A stretch of DNA of 40,389 bases, from assembly GCA_919902665.1 (NCBI GenBank), contig CAKKRK010000046.1:1-40389 (forward strand). The letters are read 5' to 3'. Under the pieces are notes generated by a model, which saw only the letters and a list, made by a program, of their open reading frames with translations, was not told where the DNA came from and did not search any database. Origin of the DNA: Nitrospiraceae bacterium. Lineage in GTDB: Bacteria; Nitrospirota; Nitrospiria; Nitrospirales; Nitrospiraceae. Below are positions 16,688-25,504 of the stretch, in pieces; positions within the stretch are counted from its first letter, which is position 1, and each line of letters opens with the position of its first letter. Made by a program: the position numbers and the translations under genes.

Positions 16688-16857
16688 AGGATGCTCAACA
16701 AGGCGTCCATCGTTCTTCTCGCCTCAAAAAAATCCTCAACGGACCCCAGAGGGCACGCTTCCAGTATTGTTCTTGTCTGCGGCCTCGCCTGGGATAAGGC
16801 GCGTCTTGGCGCACCGGGGTAGGGCGGGTGATGAACGACGACCGTTTTGAGCATCCC
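16688..16857. repeat. Palindromic intergenic element with GGATGCT ends, copy B
   Basis: About 170 bp. The left end AGGATGCTCAACAAGG pairs with the right end CGTTTTGAGCATCCC, and inner arms pair partly. It shares the left-hand sequence order of copy A at 13975-14161 (GGATGCT, then CC..CGTT..TCTCGC, then CCTCAACGGA) and the right-hand motif TGCGGCCTCGC. It starts 2 nt behind a stop codon, as copy A starts 3 nt behind one. No coding capacity. Confidence 0.72.
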
Positions 16858-16943
16858 GAGAATCCGTCTCCGACATGGTGTGGGTGGCCGCACGATTCGG
16901 TATGTGCCGTGAATCATCAAACGGGATTTCGCACAGGAGCGGC

Positions 16944-18050
16944 ATGAGGCCTCTGGTAAAGATTCAGTCCGTTCTCGCCAAACCGTTCATGCCGGCCGTG
17001 TTTTTTCTCTCGGGTGTGACCTATGACACGCTCACGCTTACACGGATCGACCGGTTGCTCGATAATTTGATCTTGCTGCTCTATCTGGTCTTGCTCGGTG
17101 CGTTAATCGTTTTGACCGGACGAGTGGGTGTCGCTGCGGTGGAGGGTGATGAGCAGGCCAGTGCTCCGGGCCTAGTCCGAAAGCTGGTCCAAGCCAGGCC
17201 CTACTATCCAATGGCCATGCAGTTTCTCTTGGGCGGCCTGTTCAGCGCCTATACCATTTTCTATTCGAAAAGCGCCACGTTCACCGGTACGGCGGTCTTC
17301 TTTGCCCTACTGATTCTGCTCTTGGTGGCCAATGAGTTTTTGCGTGACCGACTGTCGAATCTCAAGCTGCTGATCAGTCTCTATGCGGTGGTCTGTTTTG
17401 CGTTCTTCACGTTCTTTTTGCCCGTCATCACTGGTGTCATGAATGCAGCGATTTTTGTGATTGGGGCCATCGTGAGTGTCTTGGTGACGTTGCGCGTGGC
17501 TCAGTTGATCTATCGGAATAATCTCGATCGATCGCGACGTGAAGCCATTGGGGTGGCGGCTCCTGCTGCGGCACTGATCGGCCTGCTGGTGGGATTCTAT
17601 TTTCTGAATTGGATTCCGCCCGTGCCGCTCGCGATGAAGTTCGGCGGGATGTATCACGAGATCAAGCGAACCGGTGACCAGTTTGAATTGTCGTTCGAGA
17701 AACGGTGGTATCAAGTCTGGAAACGTTCAGATACGACCTTCCCGGAAAATGAGCCGATCTATTGCTTCACCGCTGTGTTTGCGCCGGTTGATCTCCACAC
17801 CACGATCTATCACCACTGGTACTACCGTCCGAACGACAGCCGACCGTTTGTACATGCGGACAAAATCCCGCTCAAGATTTCAGGAGGACGCGAGGGAGGG
17901 TATCGGGCGTACAGTTTTAAGCAGGGGTTGGATCCAGGCGACTGGCGGGTCGATATCGAAGCGGCCGACGGCCGTATCATTGGACGGGTGTCAGTGATGG
18001 TTGAGGGCCAACGTGAAGCGAATCCGCCGCTGACGACTCTGTCGTATTGA
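16944..18050 (+). CDS. DUF2914 / DUF5924-type membrane protein
   Basis: Protein of 368 aa. The N-terminal two thirds hold about seven membrane segments (from FMPAVFFLSGVTYDT through AALIGLLVGFYFLNWIPPVPL). The C-terminal DUF2914 domain (about 255-368) is probably periplasmic and contains YHHWYYRPN and YSFKQGLDPGDWRVDIEAADGRIIG. Function unknown. The open frame reaches back to 16875, but AGGAG sits 4 nt before the ATG at 16944. The FKBP gene starts 9 bp after the stop, so these are likely cotranscribed. Confidence 0.82.
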   Translation: MRPLVKIQSVLAKPFMPAVFFLSGVTYDTLTLTRIDRLLDNLILLLYLVLLGALIVLTGRVGVAAVEGDEQASAPGLVRKLVQARPYYPMAMQFLLGGLFSAYTIFYSKSATFTGTAVFFALLILLLVANEFLRDRLSNLKLLISLYAVVCFAFFTFFLPVITGVMNAAIFVIGAIVSVLVTLRVAQLIYRNNLDRSRREAIGVAAPAAALIGLLVGFYFLNWIPPVPLAMKFGGMYHEIKRTGDQFELSFEKRWYQVWKRSDTTFPENEPIYCFTAVFAPVDLHTTIYHHWYYRPNDSRPFVHADKIPLKISGGREGGYRAYSFKQGLDPGDWRVDIEAADGRIIGRVSVMVEGQREANPPLTTLSY

Positions 18051-18059
18051 GCTCTGATC

Positions 18060-18467
18060 ATGAAACGGTTGAGCGGCCTCACATTACTCGAGGAGCGGGA
18101 AGGGGCCGGACAAGTAGCTCAGAAAGGCGACCATGCTGTCTATAACGTGCGGCTCTATCTGAATAAGGGAGACGAGGTACTGCTCAATGAGAAACAGGCG
18201 GAGTATGCGCCAAAAGAGAAGATCCGGATCCAGGATGGCGTCACGCTGATCGATCGTACCGTCACACTCGGTCGTCGTGAAGTGATGGCCGGTATCGAGC
18301 AGGCGCTGATTGGCATGACAGTCGGCGGCTATCGGAAGGTGCGCATCAGCCCCCATTTGGCCTATCGGGACAAAGGTCTTCCGGAGCTCATTCCGCCTCA
18401 TGCTGTGCTGGTGGCAGAGATTTGGTTGCGGGCGGTGTTGGAAGCGAGTACAGTGCGGGCCCAATGA
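18060..18467 (+). CDS. FKBP-type peptidyl-prolyl isomerase
   Basis: Cytoplasmic FKBP-fold protein of 135 aa that should catalyse proline cis-trans isomerisation. Family features are GDHAVYNVRLYLNKG near residue 24, GIEQALIGMTVGGYRKVRISP, and the C-terminal IPPHAVLVAEIWL. Some active-site aromatics of canonical FKBPs are not obvious (AYRDKGLP replaces the usual AYGxxG), so activity may be low. It starts 9 bp after the DUF2914 gene. Its stop overlaps the ATG of the DUF1499 gene (ATGA), which implies translational coupling. Confidence 0.83.
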   Translation: MKRLSGLTLLEEREGAGQVAQKGDHAVYNVRLYLNKGDEVLLNEKQAEYAPKEKIRIQDGVTLIDRTVTLGRREVMAGIEQALIGMTVGGYRKVRISPHLAYRDKGLPELIPPHAVLVAEIWLRAVLEASTVRAQ

Positions 18468-18826
18468 GCCATCGGACTCTTCCTCCTTGCCCCCCCAGCC
18501 CCAACTGCGTGTCGACTCAGGCGACTGATACGCAGCATGCCGTTCCGCCTCTCCAGTACAAGAAGGCTCGAGTGGAAGCCAAAGAGGCGTTGAAAGCGGT
18601 GCTCGCAACATTGTCTCGGAGTAAGCTCGTCGAAGAGGACGAGTCCTATCTCCACTATGAGTTCACCAGCCTGCTGCTTCGATTTGTCGATGACGTGGAG
18701 TTTCTCTTCGACGATGCTGCCAAGACCATTCACTTTCGATCGGCTTCCCGGACCGGCTATAGCGATCTCGGTGTCAATCGGCAACGGATGGAACAGGTAC
18801 GAGCTTTGGTGGCCGGGAAGATCTAG
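18464..18826 (+). CDS. DUF1499 family protein
   Basis: Protein of 120 aa. It starts with the family's typical CPPSPNCVSTQA segment, followed by EEDESYLHYEFTSLLLRFVDDVEFLFDDAAKTIHFRSASRTGYSDLGVNRQRME. That last stretch, ending in SRxGxxDxGxNRxR, is diagnostic of DUF1499. Role unknown. The ATG at 18464 overlaps the FKBP stop codon as ATGA, so I prefer it to upstream starts. Confidence 0.87.
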   Translation: MSHRTLPPCPPSPNCVSTQATDTQHAVPPLQYKKARVEAKEALKAVLATLSRSKLVEEDESYLHYEFTSLLLRFVDDVEFLFDDAAKTIHFRSASRTGYSDLGVNRQRMEQVRALVAGKI

Positions 18827-18894
18827 CCATTTCGCCAATTGTCTTTGGCACGTTCTATCCTCCTGTTATGATTTCGGCGACAGGAGGCTCATGT

Positions 18895-19254
18895 ATGGGA
18901 TTTAAGCGCAAGCAATCACGGGTACAGAGTGGGCGTATCGGCAGGTTGCAACGAGGAATTCTCGTGGTTCCTTGTACAGTGGTCGATGTCAGCGATTCGG
19001 GTGTGCAACTTGAAACCCAGTTGGTAATGAAGCCAGGGGAGATCGTACAACTTTTGATCGAGTGTGGAAAAGAGGAGACTCTCACGTGTGAGGTAGAGGT
19101 CGTACATGTGCGTGCGCCAAAGATAGGCGCAAAAATCACGTCGATCACCCCCGAGAATCAAGCACGGTTCGCCCGCATGATTGACGATGATGTGCAGAAC
19201 GCATTTACGCGACATTCAGTGTGGCGGGCCGTTTATTCCGGCGATATCATTTGA
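18895..19254 (+). CDS. PilZ-domain protein (c-di-GMP binding)
   Basis: Protein of 119 aa consisting of one PilZ domain. The c-di-GMP motifs RxxxR (RKQSR) and DxSxxG (DVSDSG) are both present near the N-terminus, so binding is expected. A strong GGAGG lies 7 nt before the ATG at 18895, which decides this start over 18868. Stand-alone PilZ proteins act as c-di-GMP adaptors; the partner is unknown and no diguanylate cyclase is in the window. Confidence 0.78.
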   Translation: MGFKRKQSRVQSGRIGRLQRGILVVPCTVVDVSDSGVQLETQLVMKPGEIVQLLIECGKEETLTCEVEVVHVRAPKIGAKITSITPENQARFARMIDDDVQNAFTRHSVWRAVYSGDII

Positions 19255-19505
19255 TCGAGTGCCTCATTCAAGCCAGCCACAGTAGAGTACTCGCCCTGAC
19301 TCCATAGGTGAGTTCAGAAGACTTGTCCTTTTCCCCTCCTCTCGTTGCTCGCGAAAACATCCGTAAGCCAGTGATGTTATGCCTTTCTCTCATTCTTGTC
19401 TGGGAGAGGACGCAACGCTGTGCCAGTTGCGTTCACCTGTTACTATCTCTGGGTGGCTTTGAAGGGTTCCCAGGAGTGAGGTGGGGCTATTCGTGAAGAA
19501 CAGGG

Positions 19506-19697
19506 TTAGTGGGCTGGTGCCTGAGGCTTCGGTCCCAGCCGGCGCGTATGTTGGAAAACGCACTTAGGGCAGGTGTAATGAATGAATTGGTCGCCGCCCA
19601 CGAGCCGCTTCCGCATGAGCACCTTGCACCACGTGCAGAGGCGCTCGGGTAGCTCGATTCGAGGTGTGTCTCGGATGAGATCTGGAGAGGACGACAT
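19506..19697 (-). CDS. Small zinc-ribbon protein
   Basis: A 63-aa protein with two CxxC pairs, CTWC and CPKC, 20 residues apart, a classic zinc-ribbon spacing. Between them are basic and His residues (MRKRLVGGDQFIHYT). The frame opens at 19733, but the shorter start (MSSSPDLIRDTP at 19697) looks more natural. Role unknown; nucleic-acid or protein binding is plausible. It is divergent from the SAM-decarboxylase-like gene. Confidence 0.6.
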   Translation of the reverse strand: MSSSPDLIRDTPRIELPERLCTWCKVLMRKRLVGGDQFIHYTCPKCVFQHTRRLGPKPQAPAH

Positions 19698-19868
19698 AAG
19701 AGGTATTGTCCCTGAGAGATGAAACCTTGTCAACCGATTGATAGGGCTTTTTCACCAGAGCCGAAAATTTTTCCACCCCTTCACGTGCGAGAGAAACAAA
19801 TCATGGTATAGTTCACGCATGGTAGTCTTCATGTGCTCAACCTCCTTACAGAAAGGGAACCCCCCTCT

Positions 19869-20309
19869 ATGAGTACCTCGGCTAGTTCCGAGTCCACAAT
19901 CTTACCATCCAACGCCCCTGCGGCTGCTGCCCGACCAGTTCAAGACATGGTGGGAAGCGGTAAGGCATGGGGACTTTGCACCGCCGTTGACCTCCACGAT
20001 TGCAATCCAAAACTTATCCGAGATGCGGACTATATCAAGCGCTACGTCGTTGAGCTGTGTGAGCTCATTGACATGAAGCGTTTTGGTGAATGTCAGGTCG
20101 TCGATTTTGGCGATGGGCCTGTGGCCGGCTACTCCATGGTGCAGTTGATCTCCACCTCGTTGATCAGCGGCCATTTCGCGAACGAAACCAATCACGCCTA
20201 CCTCGACATTTTCAGTTGCAAGGGGTATGACCCCGCAGTGGTCGAGTCGTTCTCGAAGGAGTTTTTCGGTGCCAGTCGTAGTGTTGCGACCGCCACACTC
20301 CGGTACTAA
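19869..20309 (+). CDS. S-adenosylmethionine decarboxylase family protein (pyruvoyl type)
   Basis: Pyruvoyl-dependent decarboxylase precursor of 146 aa. In ordinary bacteria this family supplies decarboxylated SAM for spermidine. The self-processing residues of Thermotoga SpeD align at matching spacing: S55 to S89, S63 (becomes pyruvoyl) to S97, H68 to H102, and C83 to C117. The residue before the cleavage site is Thr96 instead of Glu, and H64 is Leu98. This TSLISGHF clade differs from classical SpeD. Family members have been shown to have shifted to arginine or ornithine decarboxylation, so the substrate is open. No spermidine synthase is adjacent. The start at 19869 is the first ATG behind an AAAGGGAA stretch. 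A hairpin terminator follows. Confidence 0.82.
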   Translation: MSTSASSESTILPSNAPAAAARPVQDMVGSGKAWGLCTAVDLHDCNPKLIRDADYIKRYVVELCELIDMKRFGECQVVDFGDGPVAGYSMVQLISTSLISGHFANETNHAYLDIFSCKGYDPAVVESFSKEFFGASRSVATATLRY

Positions 20310-20332
20310 ACCCTTCTTTTGTATTGACTGTG

Positions 20333-20363
20333 CTTCGGGGGCGTGAGCATAGCGCCCCCGAAG
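20333..20363 (+). terminator. Terminator hairpin behind the SAM-decarboxylase-like gene
   Basis: A perfect 11-bp GC-rich stem (CTTCGGGGGCG at 20333-20343 with CGCCCCCGAAG at 20353-20363) has a 9-nt loop and is followed by GCTTTAA. The short T run makes it a weaker intrinsic terminator. Confidence 0.7.
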
Positions 20364-20399
20364 GCTTTAACCATTTGTTGCCATAGGTATTGTCTTCAC

Positions 20400-20738
20400 A
20401 TGAAAGCCACGACTGTCAGAGAGGTGTTCGACTCCCTCCCCTCAAAACTTGATCAGGATGCCGCTGAGGATCTTGAGGCTGTCTACCAGTTCGACCTCCG
20501 TGGGAACCAAGGCGGTCAGTACCATCTGCTGGTGCACAATGGGACCTGCATCGTGAAGGATGGAACGCATGCCGATCCGCATGTGACTCTCTCGATGACT
20601 GGAGAGGATTGCATCGGGATCCTGAACGGGCATCTCAGCGGAATGACGATGGCGATGTCGGGGCGTTTGCAGATTGCCGGGGATATCGGACTGGCTATGC
20701 AGCTGAAGTCCTTGTTCCCAAACATTGTCGAGCGCTAA
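20400..20738 (+). CDS. SCP2 sterol-carrier-like domain protein
   Basis: Protein of 112 aa forming one SCP2 domain, a hydrophobic-pocket fold for lipid or other apolar ligands. Typical elements are YQFDLRGNQGGQYHLLVHNGTCIVKDG, then ADPHVTLSMTGEDCIGILNG, then AMSGRLQIAGDIGLAMQLKSLF. Its ligand is unknown. It stops 6 bp from the convergent stop of the RND pump gene. Confidence 0.85.
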   Translation: MKATTVREVFDSLPSKLDQDAAEDLEAVYQFDLRGNQGGQYHLLVHNGTCIVKDGTHADPHVTLSMTGEDCIGILNGHLSGMTMAMSGRLQIAGDIGLAMQLKSLFPNIVER

Positions 20739-20744
20739 CGCAGG

Positions 20745-23700
20745 CTATTCCGGAACCGAGGTGGCGCCAATGGAGGCCACTTCCTGATCGTTCGCTGATT
20801 CTTCGAGTCTCCTCGGGAAATATTCCTCTAAAATCAAATACATCGTTGGAACGAGAAACAATGTGAGGAGGGTAGACACGCTCAACCCTCCGACGACCGC
20901 CCTTGCGAGAGGCGCGTTTGTTTCACCACCGGTTCCGAGTCCGATTGCCATGGGAAGTAGCCCAAAGACCGTGGCGAGGGAGGTCATGAGAATCGGGCGC
21001 AGCCTGGTTCGTGCGGCAGTCACAACGGCATGATGAAGTCCTTCGCCTCTGCGACGGAGGACATTGGTGTAATCGACCAATAAGACGCCGTTTGAGACGA
21101 CAATGCCCAACATCATGATAATCCCCATCAACGACGTGGTGGAGAGTGTCGTATCCGTCAGAAACAGGATCAAGATGACACCGGGGAAGCCCATCGGCAC
21201 GGAAAACATGATGATAAAGGGGTCGATGAGTGATTTAAATTGGGCGGCCATGACCATGTAGACCAACATGAGTGCCAGGATGGTCGCAAACTGCAATCCT
21301 TGAAAGGTTTCGCGCTGCTGCTGAATCTGCCCCGCCAGCTTGAGGCTGAACCCTGCCGGCAACTGGAGTGTGGCGAAGGCGGACTCTAGGTCTTCGGCGA
21401 TATCACCGAGGGGTCGGGTGGTGGGATTGGCCGTGATGTGGACCACGCGCTGAAAATGTTTTCGATCGACCTTCACCGGTCCTGCGTTCAACTTGAGGGA
21501 CGCAACATTCTTCAGGAGGACAGGCTCGCCGGTTTTGGCGATAAGCAGAATATTCTCCAGATCACTGAGATTCTTTCGGTGTGCCTCGGCCAGCCAGGCG
21601 CTGATGAAATACTCATTACCGCTTTGCGGATCTGTATAAATGATTGGGTCGGTCTGACCGTTTCCATTCAGGGAAAATAGGACTGTATTGGCCACGTCGG
21701 CTTCGCTGATGCCGAGCAGAGCCGCCTTCTCTCGATCCACTGTCACGTTGACTTCCGGATAGTTTTCTTCCCGACTCGGTTCGATATCCGCCAGGCCTGG
21801 AGTCTGCTCCATGATCTCCTTGACGCGGGCAATGACGTCTCTCGCTTTTTCGAAGTCATAACCATAGATTTCCACATCAATGGCCTTTTGGGAGCCGAAG
21901 CTGGTGACGCGTTTGACGAGCCCTCCGGGGTCGAAATACATCGACACTCCTGGGAACAGTTTGACGATCTTCGGGCGCACATCGTTCATGATCTCGACTT
22001 GCGTTCTGGCCCGCTTGTCCGGTGAGACGAGGTACACTTGCATCGACGATGTATGGGGGCCCGTGTTGGGGTTGAAGAGTGACGCGCGACCTTGCGACAG
22101 GATACCCGTACTGGAGACGATCGTCTCCAATTCGGTTGCGGGAATATTGGCTCGGAGCACCCGTTCGACTTCTGAGACTTGCTGTTCGGTCTTTTCAACC
22201 CGCTGGCCGACCGGTGCCCGCAGGACGATGCGAAACTGACTCTCATCGGAAACCGGAAGGAACTCCGTCCCGATCATCGGAACCAACGTGAGCGATCCGA
22301 CAAAGATCAGCAACACCATGGCGATAAAGGTTCGGCGATGTCCCAGGACCCACTGCAACGATTCTTCGTAACTTCTATCGAGCGCCTCATATCGGCGACG
22401 ACTCCAATCCATCAGTGCGGTAAACCAGGACGGCATGGTCCGCCGAGCGTCTTGTTCAGACTTGAGGAACTTGTAGCAGAGTGCCGGCGTCACTGTGCGG
22501 GAGACGAGGAAGGACGTGAAGAGCGCAATCGCGATGGTCACGGTTAACGGTATTAGCAACAGACGTGCGACACCGACAACGAAAAACATCGGGAGGAAGA
22601 CCACCACCGTGGTGACGGTCGACGCGAGGATCGGCATGGTGACTTCCCGAGCGGCATTGAGGATGCTGTTCCACCGATTGGGGTTGGTATTGAGGTGGCG
22701 CTGAATATTTTCCAGTTCCACGATGGAGTCATCAACCAGCCGGCCGATCCCCAGCGCAAGCCCGCCGAGCGTAAAGACGTTCAGGGTTTGGCCGGTAAAA
22801 TAGAGGACAACAAACGTCACGAGCATGGAGAGCGGAATGGCCACGGAAATAATGACGGTACTTGTGAGGTTTCGCAAGAAGATCAGAATCACGGCTGAGG
22901 CCAGCAGCGACCCATGGAGGGCTTGTTCAGTAAGATTGTGAATAGATTGTCGGATATAGAGAGATTGATCGAATGAAATGCCGAGTTTCACCCCCTCGGG
23001 GATGCCAAACATCTTAGGGAGGGCTGCGCGAAGGGCATCCACAACCTCGACCGTGTTGGCGATCGGTTGCTTGTTCACACGAAGAAACACCGATCTGTCA
23101 CCGTCGGCATGAACGATGTTTGTTTGGATATCGGATGAGTCCGTCACGGTCCCTACATCACGCACGCGGACCGGACTGCCCTGCGGATTGACCTTCACGA
23201 TGACGTCCTGGATCGGCTCGACCGTTCGGAACTGATTGTTCGTAAAGACGTTATAGTCAAGGTTCCCGGCTTTGATGTCACCGGACGGCAGAATTAAATT
23301 GGAGGCTTTGACGGATTTCACGACGTCAAGAATGGAGAGTCCGCGGGCGCTGAGGAGTGCCGGGTCGAGGTTGATATTGATCTGACGAATCTTGCCGCCC
23401 TCGACTGTGGCCGCTGCAACGTTGGCGATCTGCTCGATCTGTGGGGCGATGGTGTTGTACGCAAGATCATAGAGTGCTCGCTCGTCCAGCTCATCGCTCG
23501 ACACCGAAACAATGGAAACGGGGATATTGGAGACGTCGAACTTCACGATAAAGGGCTGTAGGATCCCCGGTGGGAGGCTGTTCAGAATCTGCGTGATGCG
23601 TTGCATCACTTCCATCTGTCCAACATTGATGTCTGCCCCCCAGTTGAACCAGATCTGGACGGCCCCGAGACCCTGCTTACTGAACGATTCGACATGCTCG

Positions 23701-23930
23701 ACATTGGAAGCGGAGCTGACGGCTTTTTCGATGGGATAGACGACGCTCTGCTCGATGTCGAGCGGGGGCGCCCCCTTGTACACGACACCCACAAAAGCGA
23801 CTGGGACCTGGATCTGCGGGAAGAGATCAACTGGTAGGCGTTGAAGGGACGTCAGCCCCAGTACCACCATCGCGAGCGATAACATCAGAATGCCGATGCG
23901 ATTGCGCAGTGCGAGTAGAGTGAGCCACAT
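20745..23930 (-). CDS. RND family efflux pump, inner-membrane transporter (HAE1-like)
   Basis: Proton-driven tripartite efflux pump subunit of 1061 aa, a normal length. It has twelve membrane helices and two large periplasmic loops. The paired aspartates of the proton relay are present in GRLVDDSIVELEN (helix 4). The N-terminus shows the usual LQRLPVDLFPQIQVP and the second half has GIVVSNGVLLVDY. It follows the membrane fusion protein gene with 70 bp between. No outer-membrane channel gene is present, so a TolC-type partner must be encoded elsewhere. The substrate cannot be read from the sequence. Confidence 0.93.
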   Translation of the reverse strand: MWLTLLALRNRIGILMLSLAMVVLGLTSLQRLPVDLFPQIQVPVAFVGVVYKGAPPLDIEQSVVYPIEKAVSSASNVEHVESFSKQGLGAVQIWFNWGADINVGQMEVMQRITQILNSLPPGILQPFIVKFDVSNIPVSIVSVSSDELDERALYDLAYNTIAPQIEQIANVAAATVEGGKIRQININLDPALLSARGLSILDVVKSVKASNLILPSGDIKAGNLDYNVFTNNQFRTVEPIQDVIVKVNPQGSPVRVRDVGTVTDSSDIQTNIVHADGDRSVFLRVNKQPIANTVEVVDALRAALPKMFGIPEGVKLGISFDQSLYIRQSIHNLTEQALHGSLLASAVILIFLRNLTSTVIISVAIPLSMLVTFVVLYFTGQTLNVFTLGGLALGIGRLVDDSIVELENIQRHLNTNPNRWNSILNAAREVTMPILASTVTTVVVFLPMFFVVGVARLLLIPLTVTIAIALFTSFLVSRTVTPALCYKFLKSEQDARRTMPSWFTALMDWSRRRYEALDRSYEESLQWVLGHRRTFIAMVLLIFVGSLTLVPMIGTEFLPVSDESQFRIVLRAPVGQRVEKTEQQVSEVERVLRANIPATELETIVSSTGILSQGRASLFNPNTGPHTSSMQVYLVSPDKRARTQVEIMNDVRPKIVKLFPGVSMYFDPGGLVKRVTSFGSQKAIDVEIYGYDFEKARDVIARVKEIMEQTPGLADIEPSREENYPEVNVTVDREKAALLGISEADVANTVLFSLNGNGQTDPIIYTDPQSGNEYFISAWLAEAHRKNLSDLENILLIAKTGEPVLLKNVASLKLNAGPVKVDRKHFQRVVHITANPTTRPLGDIAEDLESAFATLQLPAGFSLKLAGQIQQQRETFQGLQFATILALMLVYMVMAAQFKSLIDPFIIMFSVPMGFPGVILILFLTDTTLSTTSLMGIIMMLGIVVSNGVLLVDYTNVLRRRGEGLHHAVVTAARTRLRPILMTSLATVFGLLPMAIGLGTGGETNAPLARAVVGGLSVSTLLTLFLVPTMYLILEEYFPRRLEESANDQEVASIGATSVPE

Positions 23931-24000
23931 TCTAGGTTGGTGGGGAAACCGAGGTAAATCGTGAGGCCAAGGAAGCCGAACTCTTCAGCCTTATCACCCG

Positions 24001-25188
24001 TTACCCTTCACTCCTCACTTGGTTGAGCGGTTGAGTCTGGACGGGTGTGCCATCGTGCACCAAGTCTTTGCCTGCGACGATGATCTGTTCTCGACCCGTC
24101 AAGCCTTTGGTGATTTCTACATGGTTGCCGTTACGGGCCCCGATCTCGATATCCACTCGCTGGGCTTTCCCCTCTTGGACGATATAGATATATTGCATGT
24201 TTTCGAGTCGACTGACAGCCTCAATGGGAATCTGCAATGCTCGGTGATGGGTTCCCACCATGACTTCGACTCGGGCAAACATCCCGCCTTTTAATCGACG
24301 ATCCTTATTCGATAAGTCAATTTCCACCGTCATGGTACGTGTTGCGCGATTCAAGGCCTGGACGACACGCGTGACGGTTCCTTCGAATACGTAATCTGGG
24401 TACGCTTCGGCACGGAGCTCGGTCTTTTGACCTACCTTCACGAGTGGAATGTCTCGCTCGACGACTTCGATCAGTACACGAACCGTATGGATGTCGTGTA
24501 GGCTCATGATGCCTCGTGACATAGTCGACGTGCTGGCAGTCGCGCTGCTGACACAGGCCCCGGTATCTAAATTTCGTTCTGCGATATAGCCGGGAAATGG
24601 GGCTCGGATGTACGAGTAGGCTAAGCGTGTTTCCGCCTGAGCCAGGGCCACCTCCATTTGGGTGACCTGAGCTTGGAGGGATTCTTGTGCGGCGCTGGCG
24701 GCGTCGAAGTTGACCAGAGCCGTATCGAGGTCTTGCTGTGAGACAAATTGGTCCTTGATGAGAGTCTGCACGCGTTCGAACGTCAGCTTGGCGTTGCGGA
24801 CGGCCGCATCCTGTTGTGAGACCTTCGCCTTGGCGGCAGCCAGATTGGCTTTTGCCTGATTGACGGCATGTTGATAGTCCGTATGATCGATTTCAACGAG
24901 CAACTGGTTCGCTCTGACGTAATCGCCCTTATCGACATGGAGCTTGGTGATGTATCCGTCAACCCGAGAGAAGATATTGACGACTTGATTAGGCGAGATG
25001 TCCGCTGTGTAGGTCAGACGAATATCGAGATCCTGTCGGAGCGGAGACACAGTACCGACCGTGATGAGCCGTGCCGTCTTCTTGTCGGTTTTGGAGCCTG
25101 TGCTCAGGCGAAAGGCTACAAGAACGGTGATCGCAATGAAGATAATGATTCCGAGAGTGACGAATGGATGTCGGAGGAGTCGACTCAT
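24001..25188 (-). CDS. RND efflux periplasmic adaptor (membrane fusion protein)
   Basis: HlyD/AcrA-type adaptor of 395 aa linking the RND pump to an outer-membrane channel. An N-terminal membrane anchor (LGIIIFIAITVLVAF) precedes the split lipoyl domain (VDGYITKLHVDKGDYVRANQLLVEID, then YIRAPFPGYIAERNLDTG). Between them is a long alpha-hairpin rich in Ala, Gln and Lys (about 120-190), followed by beta-barrel and membrane-proximal domains. It is the first gene of the efflux operon. Two inverted repeats with shared GTGAG/CTCAC arms lie upstream and may bind a TetR-type repressor. Confidence 0.92.
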   Translation of the reverse strand: MSRLLRHPFVTLGIIIFIAITVLVAFRLSTGSKTDKKTARLITVGTVSPLRQDLDIRLTYTADISPNQVVNIFSRVDGYITKLHVDKGDYVRANQLLVEIDHTDYQHAVNQAKANLAAAKAKVSQQDAAVRNAKLTFERVQTLIKDQFVSQQDLDTALVNFDAASAAQESLQAQVTQMEVALAQAETRLAYSYIRAPFPGYIAERNLDTGACVSSATASTSTMSRGIMSLHDIHTVRVLIEVVERDIPLVKVGQKTELRAEAYPDYVFEGTVTRVVQALNRATRTMTVEIDLSNKDRRLKGGMFARVEVMVGTHHRALQIPIEAVSRLENMQYIYIVQEGKAQRVDIEIGARNGNHVEITKGLTGREQIIVAGKDLVHDGTPVQTQPLNQVRSEG

Positions 25189-25300
25189 GGTAGTGCCTGT
25201 CGTTTACGCGCCCGTCGCTAGCTTCGTGCAAGTCGGAGCATGCGCATTTTATGAGAAAATTGCGTTGTACAGGGCATGCTTGGTCGGAAAGTGTTTGCAG

Positions 25301-25315
25301 AGTGAGCGCCTCACT
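25301..25315. promoter_or_regulatory. Inverted repeat upstream of the efflux operon (proximal)
   Basis: A perfect dyad AGTGAG-CGC-CTCACT about 115 bp upstream of the adaptor start codon. Its arms share GTGAG/CTCAC with the larger dyad at 25392-25425. It is a candidate repressor site; no regulator gene is adjacent. Confidence 0.4.
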
Positions 25316-25391
25316 GATGCCCGTGGCCCTGCTGTTTATGGCTGTAGGTTGGGGATGGTTGATGTCGTTGACGAGAAGATGTCCGTGTCCT

Positions 25392-25425
25392 ATTCATGGT
25401 GAGTAAGCAGTCACTCACCATGAAT
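25392..25425. promoter_or_regulatory. 34-bp inverted repeat upstream of the efflux operon (distal)
   Basis: Perfect 13-bp arms, ATTCATGGTGAGT (25392-25404) and ACTCACCATGAAT (25413-25425), around an 8-nt spacer. It lies between the efflux operon and a PilZ gene, which are on the same strand. No T tract follows. It could be a repressor operator for the efflux operon or a transcript hairpin behind the PilZ gene. Confidence 0.5.
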
Positions 25426-25504
25426 TAGCATGGTGCGCGTCCAGAAGACAAGGTGACATGAATCGCTAGGGATGAACATCCCCGACTAGGCTCTGATAGT
25501 AGGG

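Noticed and set aside
19255-19505. Small hairpin ACGCAAC/GTTGCGT and a short plus-strand frame
   Set aside because: Weak stem without T run, and the frame has no ribosome binding site or domain.
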